Source of the DNA: Chengkuizengella sediminis
GTDB taxonomy: Bacteria > Bacillota > Bacilli > Paenibacillales > KCTC-33759
DNA length: 64,000 nucleotides
Assembly: GCF_010078385.1 (NCBI RefSeq)
Contig: NZ_SIJC01000001.1
Coordinates: 1 to 64,000 of the forward strand
Direction of reading: 5' to 3'
The notes beneath the pieces were generated by a model, which searched no databases, was not told the origin of the DNA, and worked only from the letters and a program-made list of their open reading frames with translations. The position numbers and the translations under genes were made by a program. Below, piece after piece: positions 14,951 through 22,805 of the stretch (its first letter is position 1; each line of letters starts with the position of its first letter).

Positions 14951-17509
14951 ATGTCACAAAACCAATCAGATTTACTTGTCATTACGTTATGTGTCCCTCC
15001 TGGGATTGAATGCGAAGGAACCATCTCCGGTACCGTTTCTCTTAACGGATCACCTGTTGAAGGAGCAGAAGTGTTCTTTAGTAGTTCGGACACAACGGTT
15101 ATAAGCTTTGATCCCAATCCTGCAACGACAGATGAAAATGGAGAGTATACCGCTACCGTTTCCATCACTCCAGGAACAGAAAGCACAGCGGCTACCATCA
15201 CGGCCTCTACTACCGTCAACGATATACCGGTTTCCGATATGCAGTCGACTACGATCAGCTGCCCTACTCCTAGTATTACGTTAAACGTGCCTGAGGAGAT
15301 TGAATGTGAAGGAACCATCTCCGGTACCGTTTCTCTTAACGGATCACCTGTTGAAGGAGCAGAAGTATTCTTTAGTAGTTCGGACACAACGGTTATAAGC
15401 TTTGATCCCAATCCCGCTACAACAGATGAAAATGGAGAGTATACCGCTACCGTTTCCATCACTCCAGGAACAGAAAGCACAGCGGCTACCATCACGGCCT
15501 CTACTACCGTCAACGATATACCGGTTTCCGATATGCAGTCGACTACGATCAGCTGCCCTACTCCTAGTATTACGTTAAACGTGCCTGAGGAGATTGAATG
15601 CGAAGGAACCATCTCTGGAACCGTTACCCTGAACGGATCACCTGTTGAAGGAGCAGAAGTGTTCTTTAGTAGTTCGGACACAACGGTTATTAGCTTTGAT
15701 CCCAATCCCGCTACAACAGATGAAAATGGAGAGTATACCGCTACCGTGTCCATCAAAACCGGAACGCAAAGTACAACGGCTACGATCACAGCTTCCACCA
15801 CCGTCAATAATATACCGGTTTCCGATATGCAGTCGACTACGATCAGCTGCCCTACTCCTAGTATTACGTTAAACGTGCCTGAGGAGATTGAATGCGAAGG
15901 AACCATCTCTGGAACCGTTACCCTGAACGGATCACCTGTTGAAGGAGCAGAAGTGTTCTTTAGTAGTTCGGACACAACGGTTATTAGCTTTGATCCCAAT
16001 CCCGCTACAACAGATGAAAATGGAGAGTATACCGCTACCGCGTCCATCACACCAGGGACAGAAAGTACACCAGCTACGATCACCGCTTCTACTACCGTCA
16101 ATGATATACCCGTTTCAGATACGCAGTCGACTACGATCAGTTGCCTTACCCCTAGCATTACCTTAAACGTACCTGAAGAGATCGAATGTCAAGGGACGAT
16201 CACAGGGACCGTTACCGAGAACGGATCACCAGTTGAGGGAGCAGAAGTGTCCTTTAGTAGTTCAGAACCTGATAGCGTAAGTTTTAGTCCTAATCCAGCA
16301 ACAACGGATGAAAATGGAGATTATTCTTCCACCGTCACAATCTCACCAGATACAGAGAGCACAACGGCCACTATCACGGCTTCTACCACGGTCAACAATA
16401 TTCCCGTTTCCGCTACTGAATCGACTACGATCAGTTGCCCTGCGATAATGGAAACCATTTACGTGACGAATCAGTTTTCAAATAACTTTACAGCGATCGA
16501 TGGGGAAACGAATACACCGATTACGACAGAACCTACGCAAACCCAACCCTTTAGAGTAGCAATTACTCCTGATGGACAATTTGCTTATATCGTGAATACC
16601 AATAGTGCTTCGGTTTCGGTCGTACGTGTGTCTGATAATACTGTGATCGATACAGTCGGAGTACAGGGTGGGTCACAAAACCTTGTCATTACTCCTGATG
16701 GACAATTTGTTTATGTGTACTGTATCAGTGCATCTATTGTTTCTGTCATACGTGTCTCGGATAACACGGTCATTGTCAATATTCCAGTAGGTCAAGGGAA
16801 TATATTCAACTTTTTTAACAATATCGATATCACGGCAGATGGACAGTTTGTTTACGTGACGAATACTATTGGCAGTACCGTCTCGGCTATCCAAACATCG
16901 ACGAACACGGTCGTTCAAACGATCCCTGTATCCGGAAATCCCTTTGCCGTAGCTGCTGGTGACCCAAACAGTGAGTTTGTTTATGTTATCAGTAACAATC
17001 GAATATTATCTGTAATCAGAGTATCGGACCAAACCGTTGTGGATACCGTAACCGTACAGCAAAATGCTCAAAACGTCATTATTACTCCTGATGGACAATT
17101 CGTTTATGTGGTAGGGAACACTCAATTTATTACAGCCGTTAGAACTTCTGACAATACGATCGTATCGACGTTCTCGATTGAGCGATTAAATTTTGTCAGA
17201 GATATTGTCGCCTCCCCATCCTCTGAATTTTTATATGCTGTTGGGAGTACAACTTTTGTAGCCATTGGCACTTGGAATGTCATTGAAGTAGCAAGTAACA
17301 CCGTCATTAAACAAGTACAAATTAGTGCTAGCCCTCAACAAATTACAATTAATTCGGACGGGACTCGTGTATATAACTCCAATCAAGGAAATGATTCCGT
17401 AGAAGTCTTTCAAACGTCTGATAATACGTTAATCGCAACGGTTCCTTCTGGTGGAAATGGCGTCCAAGGAATAGCTGTCGCTGAGCCCTCTAGTTCAAAG
17501 AAGAAATAA
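14951..17509 (+). CDS. Ig-like repeat plus YVTN beta-propeller protein (5 Ig units)
   Basis: 852 aa from ATG 14951, by analogy with gene 2 (same AAAAAGGAG site; TTG 14942 rejected as too close). Five 98-residue Ig-like units precede the propeller. The first unit joins the gene 2 N-terminus (MSQNQSDLLVITLCVPPG) to a different interior unit (SLNGSPVEGAEV), consistent with recombination between repeats. The propeller is more diverged than that of gene 2 (for example SIERLNFVRDIVA and VGSTTFVAIGTWN), and the protein ends AEPSSSKKK rather than IAVTP. It probably shares location and role with the other two, perhaps as a variant head. Confidence 0.8.
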   Translation: MSQNQSDLLVITLCVPPGIECEGTISGTVSLNGSPVEGAEVFFSSSDTTVISFDPNPATTDENGEYTATVSITPGTESTAATITASTTVNDIPVSDMQSTTISCPTPSITLNVPEEIECEGTISGTVSLNGSPVEGAEVFFSSSDTTVISFDPNPATTDENGEYTATVSITPGTESTAATITASTTVNDIPVSDMQSTTISCPTPSITLNVPEEIECEGTISGTVTLNGSPVEGAEVFFSSSDTTVISFDPNPATTDENGEYTATVSIKTGTQSTTATITASTTVNNIPVSDMQSTTISCPTPSITLNVPEEIECEGTISGTVTLNGSPVEGAEVFFSSSDTTVISFDPNPATTDENGEYTATASITPGTESTPATITASTTVNDIPVSDTQSTTISCLTPSITLNVPEEIECQGTITGTVTENGSPVEGAEVSFSSSEPDSVSFSPNPATTDENGDYSSTVTISPDTESTTATITASTTVNNIPVSATESTTISCPAIMETIYVTNQFSNNFTAIDGETNTPITTEPTQTQPFRVAITPDGQFAYIVNTNSASVSVVRVSDNTVIDTVGVQGGSQNLVITPDGQFVYVYCISASIVSVIRVSDNTVIVNIPVGQGNIFNFFNNIDITADGQFVYVTNTIGSTVSAIQTSTNTVVQTIPVSGNPFAVAAGDPNSEFVYVISNNRILSVIRVSDQTVVDTVTVQQNAQNVIITPDGQFVYVVGNTQFITAVRTSDNTIVSTFSIERLNFVRDIVASPSSEFLYAVGSTTFVAIGTWNVIEVASNTVIKQVQISASPQQITINSDGTRVYNSNQGNDSVEVFQTSDNTLIATVPSGGNGVQGIAVAEPSSSKKK
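14970..16440 (+). repeat. Five tandem 294-bp Ig-unit repeats
   Basis: The TAG(T/C)ATTAC boundary string recurs at about 15272, 15566, 15860 and 16154, exactly 294 bp apart. The first two units are almost identical to each other. Confidence 0.85.
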
Positions 17510-17539
17510 TTGGATGATATGCCCCTAGAATAAACATCT

Positions 17540-17578
17540 AAGACCTACAGTTCAAAACTGTAGGTCTTGTTGTTTTTA
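17540..17578 (+). terminator. Intrinsic terminator after the third propeller gene
   Basis: AAGACCTACAGTT / AACTGTAGGTCTT, a 13-bp stem with a 3-base loop, followed by GTTGTTTTT. It is the strongest version of the hairpin shared by all three propeller genes. Confidence 0.8.
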
Positions 17579-17659
17579 ATATTGCTTCCTGTATTCAATC
17601 ACGCTTACCCCAGTGTTACATAGATTCTAAATTGCGCTTTTTATCAACAATCAACCGAA

Positions 17660-17678
17660 GCTTTTCCCTTGGAAAAGC
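17660..17678. promoter_or_regulatory. Inverted repeat, possible resolvase subsite
   Basis: GCTTTTCC-CTT-GGAAAAGC, a perfect 8-bp dyad 65 bp upstream of the resolvase gene. In Tn3 elements the res site lies next to tnpR; three subsites would be expected, and I can point to only this one. Confidence 0.35.
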
Positions 17679-17742
17679 AGTATGTACTATGGATTAAATT
17701 TGATAAGATGAAATCCAGCTGCTCTATAAATTAAACTTTACT

Positions 17743-18312
17743 TTGCACCTGGTTTATGGATATTCACGTGTTTCAAGTAGAGACCAAAACCTAGAAACAC
17801 AAATAGATCAATTAAAGGCTAGAAGGTGTGATCTCATTATTCAAGAGAAAATGACTGGGGCAACCTTCAAACGTCCAGAATTAGAAAAATTACTAAAACA
17901 AACTCAAAGTGATGACACAATTGTGGTAACCAGAGTTGATCGTTTAGGACGGAATACACAGCAACTATTACAACTAGTGGAAGATCTACAAACAAGAAAC
18001 ATTCACTTATATATAATCGAACTAGGTATTGAAGCGACACACAGAAACGGGAAGCTATTTTTAACTATCCTATCAGCACTCGCTGAAAACGAAAGAGCAT
18101 TACTCACAGAAAAACGAAATGCAGGGCTAGAGAACGCGAAACGTAAAGGTATTAAGCTAGGTCGCAAGGCGAAGTCGAAAGCGAAGGTAGATTTAGCTAT
18201 ACAATTATGGAAGAAAGGTGAAAAGACGATTAAGGAAATAGAAGAAAGTACAGGGGTTGGAAAATCAATTCTATATCGTGAGGTAAAAAAATATGGATTA
18301 AAAAGAGAGTAG
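17743..18312 (+). CDS. tnpR: Serine resolvase (TnpR) of the Tn3-family element
   Basis: 189 aa. The catalytic domain begins VYGYSRVSSRDQNLETQ (nucleophile Ser11), with VTRVDRLGRNTQQLLQL and the E-helix SALAENERALLTEKR. The C-terminal helix-turn-helix is IKEIEESTGVGKSILYREV. It would resolve transposition cointegrates at a res site. The TTG at 17743 is the only start that keeps the full catalytic domain, but no Shine-Dalgarno precedes it, so the true start or its expression is uncertain. It lies 34 bp from the right inverted repeat, the usual place for such a gene. It is similar in plan to the recombinase at 1240 but not a recent copy. Confidence 0.88.
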   Translation: MHLVYGYSRVSSRDQNLETQIDQLKARRCDLIIQEKMTGATFKRPELEKLLKQTQSDDTIVVTRVDRLGRNTQQLLQLVEDLQTRNIHLYIIELGIEATHRNGKLFLTILSALAENERALLTEKRNAGLENAKRKGIKLGRKAKSKAKVDLAIQLWKKGEKTIKEIEESTGVGKSILYREVKKYGLKRE

Positions 18313-18346
18313 AGGTAATCGCTATACTGGGGGGGATTGCTATTTC

Positions 18347-18384
18347 GTTAATATACCTTTTCGGGGGGATGTGCAAAAACACCC
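18347..18384 (-). repeat. Right 38-bp terminal inverted repeat (IRR)
   Basis: On the minus strand it starts GGGTGTTTTTGCACATCC and ends GGTATATTAAC, 35 of 38 bases identical to IRL. Confidence 0.92.
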
Positions 18385-18389
18385 AAATA
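18385..18389. repeat. Target-site duplication AAATA, right copy
   Basis: Matches 7040-7044. The interrupted helix-turn-helix frame resumes from here as YYFSKSV. Confidence 0.9.
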
Positions 18390-18407
18390 CTACTTTTCAA
18401 AAAGTGT

Positions 18408-18959
18408 TCATGGGTTTATGTCATATTCACTATTAATTATTGCAAGTGTCTGATGATCCTCCCACTTACCATTAATTCTTACATTTTCTTTTGCAATACC
18501 TTCTTTATGGAAGCCTGCTTTTTCTAATACTTTGATTGACCCCTTGTTATGGGGCATAACCCCCGCTTCTATTCTATGTAGATTCAGTTCTTTAAAAGCA
18601 TAGTTAACAGCCAATTTCACTGCTTCAGTCATATAACCGTTTCCATTTTGTTGTTTGTCTAAATAATAACCTAACCAGCAACTTTGTAAATCACTTCTGA
18701 CTACTTCTGATAATGTGATATTCCCAATTAATTTTTTACTGTCTCTAAGAAAGATTCCGAATGAATATCCTGCATCCTCTTTTGCATATAAAATACTTTT
18801 CTTAATTCTTTCCCATTGCCCCTCTAAAGTGTAAAACTTCTCATTTCTTAAAGGAGTATAAAGTTGAAAAAACGATTTGTTGTTTAATTCGAGTTTTAAT
18901 AAATCCTCAGCATGAGTAGTTTCTAATAAATGTATATCAATACTTTGATTGGTTAACAT
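18408..18959 (-). CDS. GNAT-family N-acetyltransferase (RimJ/RimL-like)
   Basis: 183 aa. The family's acetyl-CoA loop is visible as QNGNGYMTEAV (residues 104-114), followed by AVNYAFKELNLHRIEAGVMPHN and the C-terminal SIKVLEKAGFHKEGI, all typical of RimJ/RimL ribosomal-protein or small-molecule acetyltransferases. The likely reaction transfers acetyl from acetyl-CoA to an amine; the substrate cannot be told. GGGAG precedes the ATG. It is the first gene to the right of the transposon and its 3' end lies only 19 bp from the target duplication, so the insertion just missed it. Confidence 0.85.
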   Translation of the reverse strand: MLTNQSIDIHLLETTHAEDLLKLELNNKSFFQLYTPLRNEKFYTLEGQWERIKKSILYAKEDAGYSFGIFLRDSKKLIGNITLSEVVRSDLQSCWLGYYLDKQQNGNGYMTEAVKLAVNYAFKELNLHRIEAGVMPHNKGSIKVLEKAGFHKEGIAKENVRINGKWEDHQTLAIINSEYDINP

Positions 18960-19236
18960 ATTTTGTCTCCCTTATTTATTACAAGTTCAGAATCCTCCAA
19001 AGATACTTCCCTAAGTATCATCCACAATTTGATGATCATCAGATTTACAATTTACACATAACTCAGACTTTTTTTTATCTTTATTTTCTGCTCATTGATA
19101 GTATGTTGAACTAGTATATACAATCATACCATTTTATGTCAATTACTTTAATTTCAATACGATTTCAAAACATAAACAAGAATATGGTATAGTAAGTTTA
19201 TTGTTTTTATATACAAAAGTTGTGGAGAGATGTTCA

Positions 19237-21447
19237 ATGAAAACTTTAGTACTTGCAGAAAAACCTTCTGTAGGAAGAGATATAGCAAGAGTGTTAAATT
19301 GTCATAAAAAAGGAAATGGATTTATTGAAGGATCAAATTATATAGTGACATGGGCATTAGGTCACTTAGTTACTTTAGCCGATCCGGAAACTTATGAAGA
19401 TAAATATAAAACATGGCGGATGGATGACTTACCCATGCTCCCAGAAAAACTAAAGCTAGTCGTCATTAGAAAAACGTCGAAGCAGTTTCAATCTGTAAAA
19501 CAACAAATGAGTAGAAAAGATGTAAAAGACATCGTTATCGCAACGGATGCTGGAAGAGAAGGAGAATTGGTTGCTAGATGGATCATCGAGAAAGCTCATA
19601 TTAAAAAACCAGTACACAGACTCTGGATTTCTTCCGTTACAGATAAAGCAATTAAAGATGGTTTTCGCAATCTGAAACCAGGAAAACAATATGAAAATTT
19701 ATATGCTTCTGCAGCTGCTCGTTCTGAAGCAGATTGGGTTGTGGGTATCAATGGTACCCGTGCTTTAACCTGTAAATTTAATGCTCAATTATCTTGTGGA
19801 AGAGTGCAAACCCCAACATTAGCTATAATTGCAAAACGTGAAGAAGAGATTAGATCTTTTCGTCCTAAATCATTTTATGGATTGTCAGCATTAGTTAAAT
19901 CTGCAGTGAAATTTACTTGGCAAGAGGGAAAAACAAAAGAAACTCGAAACTTTGATGAAACTTATATAGATCGTTTGTTGTCTACATTAGGTAACCAATC
20001 GTTAATCGTACAGGATGTAAAAAAGACACCTAAGAAAAGTTATGCTCCTGCATTATACGATTTAACAGAATTACAAAGAGACGCAAACCGCATGTTTGGT
20101 TACTCTGCAAAAGAGACATTGTCCATTATGCAGCGTTTATATGAGACGCACAAATATTTAACCTATCCAAGAACCGATTCCAGATATATATCATCGGACA
20201 TCGTTGATACATTAAAAGATCGTATTCGTGCTTGTTCCATAACTCCTTATAGAGAAGTGACTTCTAAGTTATTAAAAACTAATATTAAGCCAAACAAATC
20301 GTTTGTTGACAATAGTAAAGTTTCTGATCATCATGCGATCATTCCAACGGAGGAAAAAGTAAACTTAAGAGATTTAAACGATAAAGAGCTGAAAATATAT
20401 GATTTAGTTGTTAAAAGATTTCTTGCGATTTTAAGTCCGCCTATGGAGTTTGAACAAACTGTAGTAAGTGCCACAATAGGTGAAGCGATATTTACTGCAA
20501 GAGGGAAGAGAGTCCTTTCTTCAGGATGGAAAGAAGTATATGGGAAGTCTTATGTTGATGAATTAGATGCTGATGGAAAATACGAGCAGGAAAAAGATCA
20601 GACTTTGCCAGCGTTTCAAAAAGGGGAGAAGCTAGACGTACATCAGTTGAAAAAAACACATGGAGAAACGAAACCTCCAGAGTATTTCACTGAGGGTACA
20701 TTACTTTCTGCCATGGAAAACCCCCAAAAATTCATGAATATAGAAGAGGGGAAATCTTCCTTAGCTCGTACATTAGGAGAAACAGGTGGGCTTGGAACGG
20801 TTGCCACGAGAGCAGATATTATTGAAAAGATAATAGGTACATTCTTGATTGAAAAAAGAGGGAAGTATCTACATATCACATCTAAAGGAAAGCAATTATT
20901 AGACTTAGTTCCTGATGAGCTCAAATCACCTGCGTTAACTGCACAATGGGAGCAGAAACTAATGGCCATTTCCAATGGGAAATTAGCAAAGACAACATTT
21001 GTACAGGATATGAGAGGTTATGCTAAGAAAGTCGTTTTAGAGATAAAACAAAGTGAACAAAAGTTTAAACATGATAATATGACTACGACTCGATGTCCAG
21101 ATTGCGGAAAACCAATGCTTGCTGTGAACGGAAAAAAAGGAAAAATGCTTGTCTGTCAGGATCGTGATTGTGGACACCGTAAAAATGTAGCTAGAACTAC
21201 AAATGCACGTTGTCCTCAATGTAAGAAAAAAATGGAATTAAGAGGTGAAGGAGAAGGTCAAATTTTTGTTTGTAGTTGTAGTTACAGAGAAAAATTATCT
21301 TCCTTCCAGAAACGAAAGGAAAAAGAACAACAAGGCAAAGCATCCAAACGAGATGTATCTCAATATATGAAAAAACAAGGTAAAAAAGATGAAGAACCTA
21401 TAAATACAGCTCTTGCTGATGCATTAGCAAAACTGAAATTAAAATAA
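19237..21447 (+). CDS. topB: DNA topoisomerase III
   Basis: 736 aa, close to Bacillus TopB. The TOPRIM domain opens with LVLAEKPSVGRDIARVL and holds the acidic ATDAGREGELVARWI. The active-site Tyr is Tyr310 in TYPRTDSRYIS. The C-terminal part has two zinc-ribbon-like segments (CPDCGKPM ... CQDRDCG and CPQCKKKM ... CSCS) from about residue 619. It is a type IA enzyme that decatenates and relaxes negatively supercoiled DNA. ATG 19237 (MKTLVLAEK) is chosen over the TTG at 19201 because GGAGAG lies just upstream and the family begins there. It appears monocistronic. Confidence 0.95.
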   Translation: MKTLVLAEKPSVGRDIARVLNCHKKGNGFIEGSNYIVTWALGHLVTLADPETYEDKYKTWRMDDLPMLPEKLKLVVIRKTSKQFQSVKQQMSRKDVKDIVIATDAGREGELVARWIIEKAHIKKPVHRLWISSVTDKAIKDGFRNLKPGKQYENLYASAAARSEADWVVGINGTRALTCKFNAQLSCGRVQTPTLAIIAKREEEIRSFRPKSFYGLSALVKSAVKFTWQEGKTKETRNFDETYIDRLLSTLGNQSLIVQDVKKTPKKSYAPALYDLTELQRDANRMFGYSAKETLSIMQRLYETHKYLTYPRTDSRYISSDIVDTLKDRIRACSITPYREVTSKLLKTNIKPNKSFVDNSKVSDHHAIIPTEEKVNLRDLNDKELKIYDLVVKRFLAILSPPMEFEQTVVSATIGEAIFTARGKRVLSSGWKEVYGKSYVDELDADGKYEQEKDQTLPAFQKGEKLDVHQLKKTHGETKPPEYFTEGTLLSAMENPQKFMNIEEGKSSLARTLGETGGLGTVATRADIIEKIIGTFLIEKRGKYLHITSKGKQLLDLVPDELKSPALTAQWEQKLMAISNGKLAKTTFVQDMRGYAKKVVLEIKQSEQKFKHDNMTTTRCPDCGKPMLAVNGKKGKMLVCQDRDCGHRKNVARTTNARCPQCKKKMELRGEGEGQIFVCSCSYREKLSSFQKRKEKEQQGKASKRDVSQYMKKQGKKDEEPINTALADALAKLKLK

Positions 21448-21516
21448 ATACATTGAATAATGCATGATAAAATATTTGCAACCTAGATGATAAATTGTTT
21501 TGGAGGGTGTAAAAAG

Positions 21517-21804
21517 ATGAAGGAAACTAAACGTAACGACTGGGGAACAATCAGAAAAAAAGGGAAAATAAAATATATTTGGAAACAAGGTATATTAACG
21601 TATGGATTTCCTGTAGGAATTCTTATCGTAGTTTTTAATATGAGTAGAGATGTAGGTTTTTCAAATATTTTCACATTACAAAATATGATTGCCGGTGTGA
21701 TTGCAGTTCTACTAAACGGTTTAATGATCGGATTATTATATGGTTTAATTATGTGGGCATTTTATGAAAGGAAATGGAGAAAAGAAAACAAAACTGTGAA
21801 ATAA
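21517..21804 (+). CDS. Small two-helix membrane protein, unknown function
   Basis: 95 aa. The N-terminus is basic (MKETKRNDWGTIRKKGKIK), then two membrane segments (about residues 28-45, GILTYGFPVGILIVVF, and 58-85, IAGVIAVLLNGLMIGL onward) and a basic tail (KWRKENKTVK). ATG 21517 has TGGAGGG 10 bp upstream. It lies 69 bp after topB and could share its transcript. No family is recognised. Confidence 0.65.
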   Translation: MKETKRNDWGTIRKKGKIKYIWKQGILTYGFPVGILIVVFNMSRDVGFSNIFTLQNMIAGVIAVLLNGLMIGLLYGLIMWAFYERKWRKENKTVK

Positions 21805-21849
21805 ATAGGATAACTATAGGAGAATCACATATTTAAATCGACAGCTGAT

Positions 21850-21866
21850 CCTCCAGATGTTGGAGG
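21850..21866 (+). terminator. Weak hairpin CCTCCA / TGGAGG
   Basis: A 6-bp stem 45 bp after the membrane-protein gene, followed by TATAATTTCT. Possible weak terminator. Confidence 0.35.
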
Positions 21867-21932
21867 TATAATTTCTACTTGTAAAATTACAAGAATTAAC
21901 CCGAATCCTTACTATTTGCTGTTTGACATATT

Positions 21933-21967
21933 AAGACTAATATTTCATCATAGGGAATATTAGTCTT
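21933..21967. repeat. 12-bp perfect inverted repeat
   Basis: AAGACTAATATT / AATATTAGTCTT with an 11-base loop, between the two converging genes; probably a bidirectional terminator although T-runs are short. A second small hairpin (AATCAGAC / GTCTGATT, 22010-22028) overlaps the stop of the next gene. Confidence 0.5.
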
Positions 21968-22026
21968 ATCAAAAACATGATATAATTGGAGCTACAGAAC
22001 TGTTGTTGCAATCAGACAGAGTCTGA

Positions 22027-22281
22027 TTAAGGGCTAGTGTCATTTTCTAAGATAGCTAAGTTTTTAAACGCAACCTCGTTACTTTCACCACAAATTTCTT
22101 TTGATGCTTTAAGTGATTTACATACTTCAGGTCGTTCTGCTTTTCCAAATAGTTTACATTTATTATCATGCGATAGTTGAACACAACGCATACCAGCTGG
22201 TTTTCCTTCAGGCATACCTGGAATAGGAGAGGAGATGGAGATGACGATACAACATGCTGCACAACCAATTCTACAATCCAT
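22027..22281 (-). CDS. YkgJ-like cysteine-cluster protein (putative Zn/Fe-chelating)
   Basis: 84 aa. It starts MDCRIGCAACC, then a Gly/Pro-rich stretch (PIPGMPEGKPAGMRC) and Cys residues in NKCKLFGKAERPEVCKSLKA and EICG. This spacing matches short members of the YkgJ/UPF0153 family thought to bind zinc or iron. Ribosome site GAGGTGA. It is monocistronic and convergent with the gene at 21517. The biochemical role is unknown. Confidence 0.8.
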   Translation of the reverse strand: MDCRIGCAACCIVISISSPIPGMPEGKPAGMRCVQLSHDNKCKLFGKAERPEVCKSLKASKEICGESNEVAFKNLAILENDTSP

Positions 22282-22418
22282 TATTTCACCTCATTTTTTT
22301 AGAAAATATTATCATAACATATTTATCTTAACTAATGGGAGGAAAGTAGGATTTACAAAAATATAGATGCTTTATACAAGTGGATATGATAACATTATAG
22401 TATCACTCAACTTTACAT

Positions 22419-22621
22419 TTATATTCTCTGTATCTTGCCAATAAATATTTCTAAATGTAATCTGTCAGTTAATCTAGTATTATCTTTCTTCTCACTACTA
22501 TCTTCTGCAATAAATGTTTCAACTTGAAGAGTTGGATTAACAACTTGTTTATCGAAAACCAACTAGTTTCATTTCTCTTAGTTCCTTCAAATATATATTT
22601 TCTATATGATTTCTCTATCAT
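22419..22621 (-). pseudogene. Possible small frameshifted gene
   Basis: From ATG 22621, preceded by AAGGAG, the frame reads MIEKSYRKYIFEGTKRNETS. A one-base shift near 22550 then gives an acidic continuation (NPTLQVETFIAEDSSEKK to IFIGKIQRI) ending at 22419. The continuous hydrophilic sense across the shift suggests a broken gene of about 65 codons. No family recognised. The rest of 22282-22805 shows nothing else coding. Confidence 0.3.
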
Positions 22622-22805
22622 TAAATAAACTCCTTAGTATACCTATAGTGTTTTATATTTTATTCAATTCATCTTAGTATCCTTTTTTATTAAGCAAATA
22701 GGAGGGGCAACTATCGAGGTTGAACTGATCTTATTTCCTATACATTAATTGCTTACTAACATCATTTCAAAGTATGTTCTAATTCTTAGTAGAGAGGTGT
22801 TTGTT

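Larger units (their letters stand above)
14410..15037 (+). repeat. Tandem duplication of 10968-11598
   Basis: The 628 bp here copy 631 bp at 10968-11598: the tail of propeller gene 1, the shared hairpin, the fossil blade, the sigma-K-like promoter and the first codons of gene 2. Differences include a 1-bp loss near 14631 and a 2-bp loss (CTCT to CT) near 14734. The left junction falls in the first arm of gene 2's own terminator (CCTACAGTTCA), destroying it. Confidence 0.88.
7045..18384. mobile_element. Tn3-family transposon carrying spore-surface-type genes
   Basis: The element is 11,340 bp between 38-bp inverted repeats that begin GGGTGTTTTTGCAC and end TTAAG (left) or TTAAC (right), matching at 35 of 38 positions. 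It is flanked by AAATA duplications. The transposase gene at the left end runs toward the left repeat, as usual, but has lost its core and is frameshifted. A serine resolvase lies beside the right repeat. Cargo: a cysteine-rich CDCC protein, an IS1595 remnant, and three Ig-like/beta-propeller genes that look GC-richer than the flanking chromosome. Without TnpA it could move only if a related transposase acts in trans. Confidence 0.92.

Noticed and set aside
14929-16158. A 409-codon open frame on the minus strand through the Ig repeats (with similar ones at 12093-12722 and 12753-13316)
   Set aside because: They lie opposite the repeated Ig coding units and stay open only because the same 294-bp unit recurs. 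No ribosome site, and the plus-strand frame has clear domains.
11530-16440. Regular repeats considered as a CRISPR array
   Set aside because: The repeats are 294 bp, contiguous and in frame within genes; there are no short repeats with unique spacers or cas genes in the window.
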